Positions 25,959 to 34,415 of a DNA stretch of 64,000 nt are shown one piece after another. Under the pieces are notes generated by a model. That model did not search any database. It was not told where the DNA came from and saw only the letters and a program-made list of their open reading frames with translations. Position numbers and translations under genes: made by a program. Every line of letters starts with the position of its first letter. Position 1 is the stretch's first letter. Where the stretch lies: the NCBI GenBank assembly GCA_001769855.1, contig MEPP01000011.1, positions 124,001 to 188,000 of the forward strand, read 5' to 3'. This DNA is from Bdellovibrionales bacterium GWA2_49_15. Its GTDB lineage: Bacteria; Bdellovibrionota; Bacteriovoracia; Bacteriovoracales; Bacteriovoracaceae.

Positions 25959-27560
25959 GCCCGTGTTCTGAAAGATAAAATAAAGAATCAGCCCCAAAAA
26001 TGCCATCATCACGCCTATATACTTAAGGTAGCTTCTGGGTTTGAGATCCACTGAGAGTATCGTCTTGTTTTCCTTGGTCCCATCATGTTGCGTCTGCTGA
26101 TAAAAGGTCACACCGTCAAATCGGAGCGGATGGTTCTCAGAGATAAGATAGTGTCCGCTATGGCCCGGCATGGTGATGTAGAGTGAACTCCCCTCAGGAC
26201 TCACCTGGGATAACGAGACACTCAAGGGAATCGCGATGCTTTTTTTCTTGAGCGTGAAGGTGACAAGTTGCTTGTTCAGCTCGAGTTGGATCGGCATCTC
26301 ATTGGTAACCCAATGGGAATGGCCTTGTACTAGGAACTGCACAGCTCTGGTCTTTCCGGTCAGGAGTCTCCCCTGACTCTGTGTGGGATAGACAAATTGG
26401 GGAAGATAAGCTGGGATTTTTTCCACCGTGTGGTGGAGCAGCGTGATGTCGAGCATGAGATGCTGGATGTGGTGTTGGTTATCCATGGACAAGGATTCTT
26501 TTACCCATTTACCCTCTCGCATGAAGGCCAAACTTGGTCCCATGAGAAAGAGATGCTGACCGGCTTCGAAGTTATTGAGGGCCATAATGCGTAATGGAGA
26601 CGTTTTAATAGGATTCAGATCTTGGGTTAATGGATAGGGAGAAAAATCGGGAAAGAAGCTGTGAAACTCATGGTCTCTTTTTATCGCCAAGAATCTTTTC
26701 CCCACCACTGGTCGCTGTATGGGAATTTTCTGTTCTTCCGGTGTAAAGCACACCTTGCTTTGGATATCCCAAAGGATGATTTTACTCTCTCCGATGCGCT
26801 CAAAGCATGGCGCAACTTCTTCCGGCAGGTAGTGCACGGAAAGCGGGTCAAGCTCTAGAAGCGAGGAGAATTCCTTGGCTTCCGGGTGCAACGAGAAGAC
26901 GACATCAAGTTCTGTATGGGGTTCCGTCGCCGTTTTTACTATCTGATATCGAGAGGACGGGTAAGTGCCAGGGCGCGGGCCCGAAGGATAGGTCCAGCTC
27001 AGAACCTTTTCACTGAAGGGCAGAAAGGTGGTAAGGAGGATCTCGCGGTAGGAGTCATGCAGCTTAGTGCTGAAGGCCCGGTGGGGGAGAGGTAACTGCA
27101 CGGATTCTCCGGTGGATTCAGGCCCCTTGGCCTCATAGGAAATGGTGAGTAGGTCCTCGGCCAGGTCCATCTCTCGAATAAGAGTATTGGGTGGTAAAGT
27201 CATGGACCCGCTCAGGCCGTTCCAGGAAATCATCGTATATTCCAGCCCCAGGAGAATCATACCGGCCTGCATGAGATAGGTACCGAGGAGCTTGCGCTTA
27301 AGGGGTAGGGCGCAAAAAAATGAGATGATGATCGTGAAAAAGAGCAAATACAGCGGTGCTGAAAAATACCAGCGGGCGTAAATGAGTCGCGCGGCAAAGT
27401 CGGCCCCACCACGGCCCTCTGCCAGAGTTCCGGCAATCATCAGGGCCCCCAAGATGGGGAGGACAAGGGCGGTACTAATTTTGACAAAGTATGAGAGGCG
27501 GAACCATGGGGACTGAGCGGAAATCCGCACTTCTGGTGCCACTAACGTTGAATCATCCAT
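25938..27560 (-). CDS. ResB/Ccs1-like cytochrome c biogenesis protein, 540 aa
   Basis: Three membrane helices lie near the N-terminus (about residues 27-50, 66-90 and 95-115). A large periplasmic region of about 380 residues follows, and a last helix is near the C-terminus (YIGVMMAFLGLILYFIFQN). The block RWYFSAPLYLLFFTIIISF resembles the ResB signature after helix 1. ResB with ResC/CcsA hands heme to apocytochrome c on the periplasmic side. No CcsA gene is next to it here. The start overlaps the previous gene by 19 bases without a clear ribosome site. Confidence 0.7.
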   Translation of the reverse strand: MDDSTLVAPEVRISAQSPWFRLSYFVKISTALVLPILGALMIAGTLAEGRGGADFAARLIYARWYFSAPLYLLFFTIIISFFCALPLKRKLLGTYLMQAGMILLGLEYTMISWNGLSGSMTLPPNTLIREMDLAEDLLTISYEAKGPESTGESVQLPLPHRAFSTKLHDSYREILLTTFLPFSEKVLSWTYPSGPRPGTYPSSRYQIVKTATEPHTELDVVFSLHPEAKEFSSLLELDPLSVHYLPEEVAPCFERIGESKIILWDIQSKVCFTPEEQKIPIQRPVVGKRFLAIKRDHEFHSFFPDFSPYPLTQDLNPIKTSPLRIMALNNFEAGQHLFLMGPSLAFMREGKWVKESLSMDNQHHIQHLMLDITLLHHTVEKIPAYLPQFVYPTQSQGRLLTGKTRAVQFLVQGHSHWVTNEMPIQLELNKQLVTFTLKKKSIAIPLSVSLSQVSPEGSSLYITMPGHSGHYLISENHPLRFDGVTFYQQTQHDGTKENKTILSVDLKPRSYLKYIGVMMAFLGLILYFIFQNTGKREGAT

Positions 27561-28240
27561 ACAAGATAAACTGTACCATACAAAAGTGGTTGATGAACTA
27601 TGTAGATGAGAAAAGAATGGCGACCGAGAAATTGCAGGCCGACTTTTATTGTTTGGGGAAGCAGGATCACGACTTTATGCAGGCCATGGTGGAAGGCAAA
27701 GACCCCCAGTAAACAGATACCGAACCAGGGGGTAAACGGGATGTAATCCATAGACTGATGCTTGAGTGAGAACCAGGTTGGGCCGAACTTAAAGACCCAT
27801 TTGGAAATCGGGAGTGCCAGACCCAAGATCAAGGCCAGCCAGGGCCTGCCCATAAAGGGAAGAATCGCCAAGGAGCTCAGCGTGATACAGTGAAGGGTGC
27901 CGAAATAGATCCAGCGATCAGGGAAAAGGAGAAAGGTGACGAGCGAAACAGCGGCCGCACCACCACCCACTTTGGCGAGACGAATGAAAAAGCTCCGCTT
28001 TTTGAGCTTCGGCCAATGTCCAAGGCAGGTGGAGATTCCCATCGAAAAGAGAAATAAAAAAACGATGAGACGAGGAAGAAACCACCAGAAGAAATCTCGC
28101 TGAAAGTCCATGGAGGCGAAGCCGAACATTCTGAGATCATATGAAAAATGGAAAATTATCATCAATACCACCGCCACCCCGCGTAGCTCATCAACAAAAT
28201 TGTAGCGGGGGACCTGCTTTTCAATCATGGCCGTGGCCAT
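27542..28240 (-). CDS. HGSNAT-like membrane acyltransferase (DUF1624), 232 aa
   Basis: About six membrane helices and the N-terminal NFVDELRGVAVVLMIIFHFSYDL, with Asp/Arg then His, match the heparan-alpha-glucosaminide N-acetyltransferase catalytic-like domain. Members move acetyl groups across membranes onto sugars; the substrate here is not known. AGGAGG stands before the ATG at 28240. The gene overlaps thiN by 16 bases at its start and resB at its end, forming one operon. Confidence 0.8.
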   Translation of the reverse strand: MATAMIEKQVPRYNFVDELRGVAVVLMIIFHFSYDLRMFGFASMDFQRDFFWWFLPRLIVFLFLFSMGISTCLGHWPKLKKRSFFIRLAKVGGGAAAVSLVTFLLFPDRWIYFGTLHCITLSSLAILPFMGRPWLALILGLALPISKWVFKFGPTWFSLKHQSMDYIPFTPWFGICLLGVFAFHHGLHKVVILLPQTIKVGLQFLGRHSFLIYIVHQPLLYGTVYLVWMIQR

Positions 28241-28893
28241 AACGCGCCTCCTGGGAGAAGTAAAAAAATGGGTAAATTGCAGGACAGGGTGAAAATTCCG
28301 TGGGACTGATTGCTCAATCCTTGGCTCGAAAAAGACTGCAGGAGAGTGGGCTGGGCCAGCTGATATTCAACCTGTCCGGTCAGTGTCACGAGTGTATTTT
28401 GAAAGGCCAGCAAGCTGAAAATGCCCTGGTAGGAGAGTTCATAGGTGCCTTTTTGAACAGCATGGAAATCTTTGTCAAAAAAGGCGCGGCATGGGACCTG
28501 CTGCCTCAGCAAAAAATGATATATTTCACCTAAGTTGATCAGCTCATGATCTTTACGACCGCCACACAGGCCCAAAAAGTAAATTTCTTCCACTTCGGAT
28601 GACAGGAGGTCCAGCCCGGCCTTGAGATCACTGATATTTTTGTTTTTCGGCAGAATCAGGTCCAAAGGGCCTTTATAGCTATCACCATCTCCAATAGATA
28701 GGCTTGGGGTGTGGTTGAAGTGGTCCTGGTGGGTCTTGCCCCCATCGATGAAAAGTGTCGGACAGGCCGCCAGCGGGAGCTGCTCTAAATCTCTCTCGGG
28801 GGTGAGGGGCATCGGGCCGACAACGATGACTCTCGTGGCCCTATAAAGGGAGTGGGTGAGAGCTTGATTTTGTTCAACCATACTTGTCTTCAT
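28225..28893 (-). CDS. thiN: Thiamine pyrophosphokinase-like protein, 222 aa
   Basis: The N-terminal domain shows LFIDGGKTH, SIGDGDSYKG and GLCGGRKDHELINLGEI, which match the aDGG, GDxDS and GGRxDHxLaN signatures of thiamine pyrophosphokinase, the enzyme making thiamine diphosphate from thiamine and ATP. The second Gly-Asp loop has Gly where Phe/Leu is usual. No TPP riboswitch is visible upstream. Two ATGs (28893 and 28881) are possible; neither has a strong ribosome site. Confidence 0.8.
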   Translation of the reverse strand: MKTSMVEQNQALTHSLYRATRVIVVGPMPLTPERDLEQLPLAACPTLFIDGGKTHQDHFNHTPSLSIGDGDSYKGPLDLILPKNKNISDLKAGLDLLSSEVEEIYFLGLCGGRKDHELINLGEIYHFLLRQQVPCRAFFDKDFHAVQKGTYELSYQGIFSLLAFQNTLVTLTGQVEYQLAQPTLLQSFSSQGLSNQSHGIFTLSCNLPIFLLLPGGALWPRP

Positions 28894-28946
28894 TCTGCTA
28901 GGATGTGAGCGGTGCTAGTTTAACACAAGAAAAAAGGAAGGGAATC

Positions 28947-29651
28947 GTGCTGAGTGGCCCCCCCCGATTTTTGATCAGGAGCGAAAAGGATTTGAAGTCT
29001 ATTACCGTGGGGGAAGTGGTTTTCCAGGTCTTGTGGGGTCAGCATAAAATTGAGAAATTGTCTTTTTCCTACAGTGACGAATCAGGTGAGAATCATACTC
29101 GAAGGGTCAGGCAAGCGGCCGTCATTGATGTCCTCTGTCTTTTGGCCCAGGGGCGGAGTCGTCCCGCCTTTGCCCAACTCACTCTCCGTGAAATTGAGAA
29201 TTATTTGCGAGAAAAACCTGAAGTTCCTCTCTGGGACGAGCAGGTGTTTACCGAAATGCACCAATGGTTTAGACAGCTCAAGGCCGGCCTTTTAGGTGGC
29301 CTGGAAACCATGCTTATGCAGGACCGGTTATATGCTCAGAGCGATCTTGGGGACATCATCAAGCTCACTCCGCAAGAATGGAGAGTCAGTAATATGATGG
29401 CACGGATAAGATGGGTTGAGCATCACCTGGAGCGTTTTATTCGGCCCATTTTATCTGCCGATGGGGGGGGGGTTGCCCTAATAGACGTCGATGATGACTC
29501 GATCGTCCTCTCTTTTAAAGGCGTTTGCGGGCACTGCAGAGGGGGGAGAGCGGGAACGTTGCAATTTATCCAGCATTTTTTTTTCACTCTTTCCAGCGAT
29601 TCCGTTAAGCTTAAAGTGGTTGACGAGGAGCCGTTTCTCGAGGCATTCTAA
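28947..29651 (+). CDS. NifU C-terminal-domain protein with long homopolymer tracts, 234 aa
   Basis: The last 80 residues are a NifU-type Fe-S scaffold domain: SADGGGVALIDVD, then GVCGHCRGGRAGTLQFIQHF with the CxxC pair. The first 150 residues are unassigned and mostly helical. I prefer the GTG at 28947, which has AAGGAAGGG before it; a GTG at 28905 would leave 11 bases to the divergent thiN start. The coding sequence holds C8 (28958-28965), G10 (29463-29472) and a T run near 29576, an unusual set for one gene and a possible site of frame slippage. Confidence 0.8.
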   Translation: MLSGPPRFLIRSEKDLKSITVGEVVFQVLWGQHKIEKLSFSYSDESGENHTRRVRQAAVIDVLCLLAQGRSRPAFAQLTLREIENYLREKPEVPLWDEQVFTEMHQWFRQLKAGLLGGLETMLMQDRLYAQSDLGDIIKLTPQEWRVSNMMARIRWVEHHLERFIRPILSADGGGVALIDVDDDSIVLSFKGVCGHCRGGRAGTLQFIQHFFFTLSSDSVKLKVVDEEPFLEAF

Positions 29652-29678
29652 ATAATTGACGACAAGAGGAGGGCTTTT

Positions 29679-30188
29679 ATGCCCAAGCAAAGTGCAGCTA
29701 AAACTAAACGCCACAAGACCGGAAAGAAGAGCCCGGACACCGAAAATCTCAGTTTCGTTCAGGCCAATAGCCTGGAAGATTACAAAAAAATCTTTGAATA
29801 CAATATTGATGCCTTCTCCGACACCCCCGATTTCAAGTGGACTTTGGGTGATATCGAGCATGAAGTTCAGGATGGTTGGGATCTGTATTCGGTCAATTTG
29901 GGCAAAGATACCATTGCCGCTGTCTTCTTGAAGAAGGATAAGGACCGCCTTTTATCCAAGAATACGGCCATCAAAATGAACTATCAGGGAAGCGGACATT
30001 CTCATAAAATTAAGGGTTTCATTGAGGAAAAGGCCATAAGTCTGCGGGCCAGATACATTTATCACTACTGTCGCATTGATAATTTCCGAATGTATTCCTT
30101 AAATGAGAGCCACGGATACAAGAAAACCAATCACAAATTTGGTGAAAATGGTCAGGTCGTAGAGTGGATGAAGGCCCTGAAGGACTGA
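29679..30188 (+). CDS. GNAT-like protein, 169 aa
   Basis: A basic N-terminal tail (about 20 residues) precedes a GNAT-like fold: a beta pair ending in TIAAVFLKKD, KMNYQGSGHSHKIKGFIEEK in the position of the acetyl-CoA loop, and a C-terminal CRIDNFRMYSLNESHGYKKT like motif B. The Q-x-x-G-x-G loop is only partly kept (QGSGHSHK), so acetyl-CoA binding is likely but not certain. GAGGAGG precedes the ATG. The gene follows the NifU-domain gene by 27 bases. Confidence 0.7.
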   Translation: MPKQSAAKTKRHKTGKKSPDTENLSFVQANSLEDYKKIFEYNIDAFSDTPDFKWTLGDIEHEVQDGWDLYSVNLGKDTIAAVFLKKDKDRLLSKNTAIKMNYQGSGHSHKIKGFIEEKAISLRARYIYHYCRIDNFRMYSLNESHGYKKTNHKFGENGQVVEWMKALKD

Positions 30189-30259
30189 TTTGAGAAAAAT
30201 TTGTGAGGTAGTTTTCTCTCTGATAGAGACATACCTATAGACATACAGTAAAAAATTTG

Positions 30260-30288
30260 TTGATAATAGGAAGCACGCTGGTTATAAA
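30260..30288 (+). promoter_or_regulatory. Strong sigma-70 promoter of the SWIB gene
   Basis: TTGATA (30260-30265), 17 bases, TATAAA (30283-30288). This is close to consensus and fits a highly expressed nucleoid-type protein. Confidence 0.75.
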
Positions 30289-30335
30289 CGAAGAAGAATA
30301 ATAGAGTTTTCACTCACAAAAGTAATGGAGGAATT

Positions 30336-30734
30336 ATGGCGAAGAAGAAAGCGACAAAGAAAGCAGCCCCTAAGAAAAAGGTTGCAAAGAAAGTAGCTCC
30401 TAAGAAAGCTACAAAAAAAGTGGTAGCAAAAGCAAAGAAAGCTGCTCCCAAGAAAGTAGCTAAACCTGCTAAGAAGAAATCTGCACGTAAGCCAAATGCA
30501 GCTTTCATGAAACCCCTCACACCTTCACCTGCACTCGCAGCTGTTGTTGGGAATGGTCAAATGCCACGTACTGAAGTGGTAAAGAGAATTTGGGAATACA
30601 TCCGTAAGCATAACTGCCAAAACCCAAACAACAAACGCAATATTCTTGCTGACGACAAACTGGAAGCAGTATTCGGCAAGAAAGAAGTGACAATGTTTGA
30701 ATTGGCCGCTTTGGTTGGCAAACATTTGAGCTAA
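30336..30734 (+). CDS. Histone H1-like Lys/Ala-rich protein fused to a SWIB domain, 132 aa
   Basis: Residues 1-55 consist of Lys/Ala/Pro repeats such as KKVAPKKATKKVVAKAKK, like the C-terminal tail of histone H1 and bacterial HU/Hc1-like proteins. Residues 58-132 are a SWIB/MDM2 domain (MPRTEVVKRIWEYIRKHN, then NPNNKRNILADDKLEAVFG). Chlamydiae carry similar SWIB proteins. Likely role: binding and compacting DNA. A strong promoter, GGAGG ribosome site and terminator frame it as a single-gene, well-expressed unit. Confidence 0.88.
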   Translation: MAKKKATKKAAPKKKVAKKVAPKKATKKVVAKAKKAAPKKVAKPAKKKSARKPNAAFMKPLTPSPALAAVVGNGQMPRTEVVKRIWEYIRKHNCQNPNNKRNILADDKLEAVFGKKEVTMFELAALVGKHLS

Positions 30735-30756
30735 TCCGAATTTTATAAGTTCGAAA

Positions 30757-30790
30757 TAAAAGGGGCCTTTTTTAAGGCCCTTTTTATTTT
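30757..30790 (+). terminator. Intrinsic terminator of the SWIB gene
   Basis: AAAAGGGGCCTT, a T-rich loop and AAGGCCCTTTTT form a stem with one bulged G, followed by ATTTT. It touches the stop codon of the convergent dipeptidase gene. Confidence 0.8.
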
Positions 30791-31371
30791 AACCGTAAGC
30801 TGAAATGCCACCATTCTTTCCGGTAATTTTTAAGACCATGTTTTTCTAGAAAAGACCTTAAGAGCTGTCTGTTGTTCTGGCAGATCAGTGGGATCGTCCC
30901 ATCATCGGTATGCGAAAGGACGTCAAAAAAATCAAATTCTGTTCCCATATCCAAAGGCATCCCCTGGCGGTCCAAGGTCACGTCCACGGCGAGACCCAGA
31001 CCATGGGGGGACACACGGGCAATGTAACCGTCCTCAAGCAGCTGTCTCTTTTCGAGGCGAGGGTAGAACCGCTCTTTTAGGGAGGGATTATTTTCTGGTT
31101 GGAGGGCCCATTCGACAAAATATTGAATGGTGCTCTCAGGTCGATAGGCATCGAAAAGCACCAGTGAGTACCCTGCCTCCTCAATCTCCCGCGTCGCCCG
31201 CTTAAGGATGAGGGCCAGCTCAGGTTGGGCCATAGGTTTTAAGCTTAGGTAGTCCGGGGCGGGCCGCCCGGTAAAGTTATCAGGCGTTGCGTATTTTTGG
31301 GCCACAACGAGCGTCGGGATTTCTCGCGCTAGATCAACCAGGGGGAAAGGAAGGCGGCGGGGTCCGTTCAT
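30784..31371 (-). CDS. D-alanyl-D-alanine dipeptidase (VanX/DdpX family), 195 aa
   Basis: M15D zinc peptidase signatures are complete: the arginine motif LFDAYRPES, the zinc motif SPHGLGLAVDVTL (SxHxxGxAxD) and the catalytic EWWHF. The family hydrolyses D-Ala-D-Ala. There is no signal peptide, so it acts in the cytoplasm, where it could recycle D-Ala. No vanH/vanA-type genes are nearby, so resistance is not implied. It is the last gene of a four-gene operon and overlaps the GNAT gene by four bases. Confidence 0.9.
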   Translation of the reverse strand: MNGPRRLPFPLVDLAREIPTLVVAQKYATPDNFTGRPAPDYLSLKPMAQPELALILKRATREIEEAGYSLVLFDAYRPESTIQYFVEWALQPENNPSLKERFYPRLEKRQLLEDGYIARVSPHGLGLAVDVTLDRQGMPLDMGTEFDFFDVLSHTDDGTIPLICQNNRQLLRSFLEKHGLKNYRKEWWHFSLRLK

Positions 31372-31823
31372 ATCTTCATTCTTTGATTGAATTGGCAGTG
31401 GATGCGTAGCTGGCCGTCGGATTCATACTCTAGGCGAAGCCATTTGAGCTGCTCCAATTTTTCCAGCACCTTTTTTGAGGGGGGCGGGACGGGAACATGG
31501 GTGCAGGCCTGGATACCCAAGGTGCGGGCCAGGGCCACGAGAGTTTGAAAAAATTTTTTACCTAGGCCAAGACCGCGGTAGGGCTCGTGCACGTGAATGG
31601 AAAATTGGGTATTCTCCGGCGTGCCAAAGAGGCTTGCTTCTCCCATGAGCTGGGGTGAGGACACATCCTCCTCGGCATACAAGGTGATAATAATGTTCGA
31701 CCCGGGGGAATCCGGGCGTCTTTTAATCCCGACGACCTGACCATTTTGCAGGGTAAATTTTTGGATATGGCCGCTGGGCCAGAGGTTTTTGTAGAGGGGA
31801 TTTTGGGCATAGCTATTGGACAT
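31368..31823 (-). CDS. GNAT-family acetyltransferase, 151 aa
   Basis: FSIHVHEPYRGLGLGKKFF carries the R-G-x-G-x-G acetyl-CoA loop. Hydrophobic strands precede it, and a Pro-rich turn (THVPVPPPSKK) follows. I placed the start at the ATG at 31823, one base after the stop of the ThrE gene; a much longer frame would run into that gene. The substrate is unknown. It overlaps the dipeptidase start by four bases, suggesting coupled translation. Confidence 0.82.
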   Translation of the reverse strand: MSNSYAQNPLYKNLWPSGHIQKFTLQNGQVVGIKRRPDSPGSNIIITLYAEEDVSSPQLMGEASLFGTPENTQFSIHVHEPYRGLGLGKKFFQTLVALARTLGIQACTHVPVPPPSKKVLEKLEQLKWLRLEYESDGQLRIHCQFNQRMKI

Positions 31824-31824
31824 A

Positions 31825-33054
31825 TTAAACACTGCTTCGAGGTCGGATGATAAGATTACCAAAAAAGAGCCCCGCCACCAGGGAGATGGAAACGGCGAAG
31901 GTGGTGACAAGAGCGGTAAATCCGATGTCGTAATTATGAACAAAAAGCGCAGAAAGCCCCTTTAGGCCAAAGCTTCCCGGCACAATAATTAAGATTCCAG
32001 GCCATTGAAACAAACCCACCGGCTTTGAGAACAGATTGGCACAATAGTTGGAGAGGGCACCAATGACCAGGCCTGCAAGGAAGGCCCCCATATCGGCACC
32101 TAGCAATTGCCCGCCTATCTTGATGGAGAGGGCCCCCACCAATCCGGCACAAAAGACAGCCCAGCTATCCTGGGGATTGGCCTTATAAACGATGGCGGTG
32201 GAAAAGGAATAGGCCAGGAGTCCGGGCACCAGGGTCCACGTGGGCAGGGCGATATTCAGAAAGTTCAGGGGACTGAAGGTTAGCTCCGGGAGAAATGATA
32301 GTATTCGATTGGCCAGGATTATTCCGAAGGTGAGTTTTAAGAGAGTCATCATGGCACCCATAAAACGGGCCGTGCCTGAAGCCAGATGATTCTGGGACAA
32401 CTCTGCCAGGGCGACGGTGAGAGAGAGCCCAGGGAGGAGTTTGATCAGGCCGGCCAAGATAATAATATCCAGGTCTCCACCGGGAAAAATCATTTTAAGG
32501 ATGATGGCACCCATCGTGACCACAAAGGCCGCCGTGGCCTCATGGAGCTGTCGCATCCTCTCGAAGTGATCTGAACCCCAATCCAGAAGGCCCACAATGA
32601 AGCCTAGGATCAGACTTGCAAGAAGATTGGGGATTGAGGGAGCAAAAACCAGAGAAAGACCGCCACTGCTCAAGGCAAAACAACAGAGGCGGGCCCATTG
32701 GGGGTAAAGCTCGGCATCCTTGTGCACTTTTTCCAAGGCCTGGAGAAGCTCAGGGGCAGGCAGGGTCTGTTGGGCGTATTGATGGGCCAAGGCATCCACG
32801 GCGCACAGTCTTCCCAGGTCAATATGCCCGGGTTCAATGCGGACGTGCCGGCCGATTTCTCCGTCAGGTGTTTTAAACGAGGCAATGATGATGGTCGGGG
32901 TGAAAAAGAATTGGCCCTGAAGTCCTTTTATTTTTGCCAGGGAAGAAAGGGACGCTTCAATTCGATAGGCGTTGATTCCCAATCGGTGAAAGCTTGTCCC
33001 AATTTCTACAATAGCGTCAATCTCGGTCAAATATGCGGGGTTCGCCTGGTTCAT
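31825..33054 (-). CDS. ThrE-like threonine/serine exporter, 409 aa
   Basis: The first 120 residues are a soluble domain of the DUF1212 type. It is followed by about ten membrane helices in two halves, the second resembling the small ThrE_2 partner. AGLIKLLPGLSLTVALAELSQ is typical of the family, including the PG turn in a membrane helix. ThrE of Corynebacterium exports threonine and serine by proton exchange; the substrate here is inferred. The ATG at 33054 is preferred over a TTG two codons earlier that overlaps the upstream stop. Confidence 0.85.
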   Translation of the reverse strand: MNQANPAYLTEIDAIVEIGTSFHRLGINAYRIEASLSSLAKIKGLQGQFFFTPTIIIASFKTPDGEIGRHVRIEPGHIDLGRLCAVDALAHQYAQQTLPAPELLQALEKVHKDAELYPQWARLCCFALSSGGLSLVFAPSIPNLLASLILGFIVGLLDWGSDHFERMRQLHEATAAFVVTMGAIILKMIFPGGDLDIIILAGLIKLLPGLSLTVALAELSQNHLASGTARFMGAMMTLLKLTFGIILANRILSFLPELTFSPLNFLNIALPTWTLVPGLLAYSFSTAIVYKANPQDSWAVFCAGLVGALSIKIGGQLLGADMGAFLAGLVIGALSNYCANLFSKPVGLFQWPGILIIVPGSFGLKGLSALFVHNYDIGFTALVTTFAVSISLVAGLFFGNLIIRPRSSV

Positions 33055-33056
33055 AT

Positions 33057-34217
33057 TCAAAACTTAGGTCTTGAAAGGTAGCGTTTGGTCAAGGCACCAT
33101 TGGCATGGGATAAATTGAGATACATTTTGAAAAAATCACGACAGGCGATAGTGGGATTGCCGTTGGGAAATTCTCCCTTTCCATCGAGATAGTCCAGACA
33201 GGTTCGGGCGTAGTGTTCCAGATATTCGGGCAGATTTTTTGAAATCAATTCCATCAGCACTTGAGTTTTTTTAGGATCAAGTCCCTGGAAGGCCCCGTCG
33301 GGGAGAGGGTCCAGCCTCGTCAACTCACCCATGACATTAAGTCGGCGGGGAAAATTTTGTCCCATGGATTCCAGGGTGTTCCAGGCCTCATTGAAAATAG
33401 CGCCACTATGCGGCCCGCGCAGAATGAAAAGGGTGTAGAACAGGTCCTGCTCCTTAGGCGTAATCGAACCCAAAAGGGTTAAGACTTTAAAGGCAGTCTC
33501 AAAGAGATTGGGGTCGCGAGAACGTAGGGCCGTTTTTAAAGCGGGAGTCAGGCTTTTTCGGCAATCCGCTGACAAGGCAATTTTGATACTGACTCGCAGG
33601 TCATCGTCACTTTTTTCCTTCAAAACCATCCGGTCCAACTGGGTAAAAATCATCTTAATCACCGGAGCTTTGGCACAATAGAATTCGCCAATATTACTTT
33701 GCACTCCCTCCGAGATGAGATTCCAGGCCTCTTCGTGCTCAAGCGTTCCTGGGACAAGGAGGGCGAGATTGATTCCCAGATCATGATTTTTCGTTTTGTT
33801 GGGAGTGTTGACCCAAAAATTCACCAGTGCCTTCTTGCAAGTTTCCAGGCCCTCGGTATTCTTGCTACATTCGGTAAAATATTTCAGGCCGTAATCATTG
33901 CGCTTGCTTTCAAAAAACTCGTCATTTTTCAAACCTTGCAGGGTCATCAAATATTCAATATAGCCAAGGACGCGCTCGGAATATTCTTTGTGTTTAACCG
34001 CCTCAGAAATGTACTGAACCGCCATGCCACTCAACATGGCCTGCCAGTGCTTATCACGATCAAGGGGACGAATATCGAAGGCATGATCCAGAAATTCTTT
34101 GAATTGGCCGGCATTTTCCAGCGCTTCAAGATCTTTGATCGAGTAAATACCAGCGTTGGCTGCACTCGTGAATAGCGCGAGAAACATAAACGGGAGAACT
34201 AAATATTTTTTACCCAT
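33057..34217 (-). CDS. Secreted helical-repeat protein of unknown function, 386 aa
   Basis: A signal peptide (MGKKYLVLPFMFLALFTSAANA) is seen when translation starts at 34217, which has GTGAGG upstream; a GTG seven codons earlier is possible. The rest is alpha-helical in pairs, suggestive of TPR- or HEAT-like packing, but no consensus repeat is clear. Paired Cys (CSKNTEGLETCKK) may form a disulfide in the periplasm. It heads the operon with thrE, a GNAT and the dipeptidase. Confidence 0.7.
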   Translation of the reverse strand: MGKKYLVLPFMFLALFTSAANAGIYSIKDLEALENAGQFKEFLDHAFDIRPLDRDKHWQAMLSGMAVQYISEAVKHKEYSERVLGYIEYLMTLQGLKNDEFFESKRNDYGLKYFTECSKNTEGLETCKKALVNFWVNTPNKTKNHDLGINLALLVPGTLEHEEAWNLISEGVQSNIGEFYCAKAPVIKMIFTQLDRMVLKEKSDDDLRVSIKIALSADCRKSLTPALKTALRSRDPNLFETAFKVLTLLGSITPKEQDLFYTLFILRGPHSGAIFNEAWNTLESMGQNFPRRLNVMGELTRLDPLPDGAFQGLDPKKTQVLMELISKNLPEYLEHYARTCLDYLDGKGEFPNGNPTIACRDFFKMYLNLSHANGALTKRYLSRPKF

Positions 34218-34242
34218 GGTTGATGTAGCCTCACTCACCTAT

Positions 34243-34271
34243 ATGGTAACGGCTCCATCCAATTGCGTCAA
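34243..34271 (-). promoter_or_regulatory. Promoter of the secreted protein-thrE-GNAT-dipeptidase operon
   Basis: On the minus strand TTGACG (34266-34271) and TACCAT (34243-34248) are 17 bases apart, about 30 bases before the start of the first gene. The region from here to 34415 is shared with the divergent putA. Confidence 0.55.
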
Positions 34272-34415
34272 AACAACTCTTTGGGGAGGGCCGTTTATGT
34301 CGCTCCGGGCTATGCCGGAATTATTCGTGCCGAATCAGGTGCATTATTGTAATTAGGCCCTTAAAATTTCCTATATTTTTTAATTTGTCCGTAATTCGTA
34401 AAAGAAGAGGCAACG

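Noticed and set aside
30784..31371. VanX-like dipeptidase as a glycopeptide-resistance gene
   Set aside because: No vanH, vanA or vanRS genes are near; the neighbours are an exporter and a GNAT, so recycling of D-Ala is more likely.
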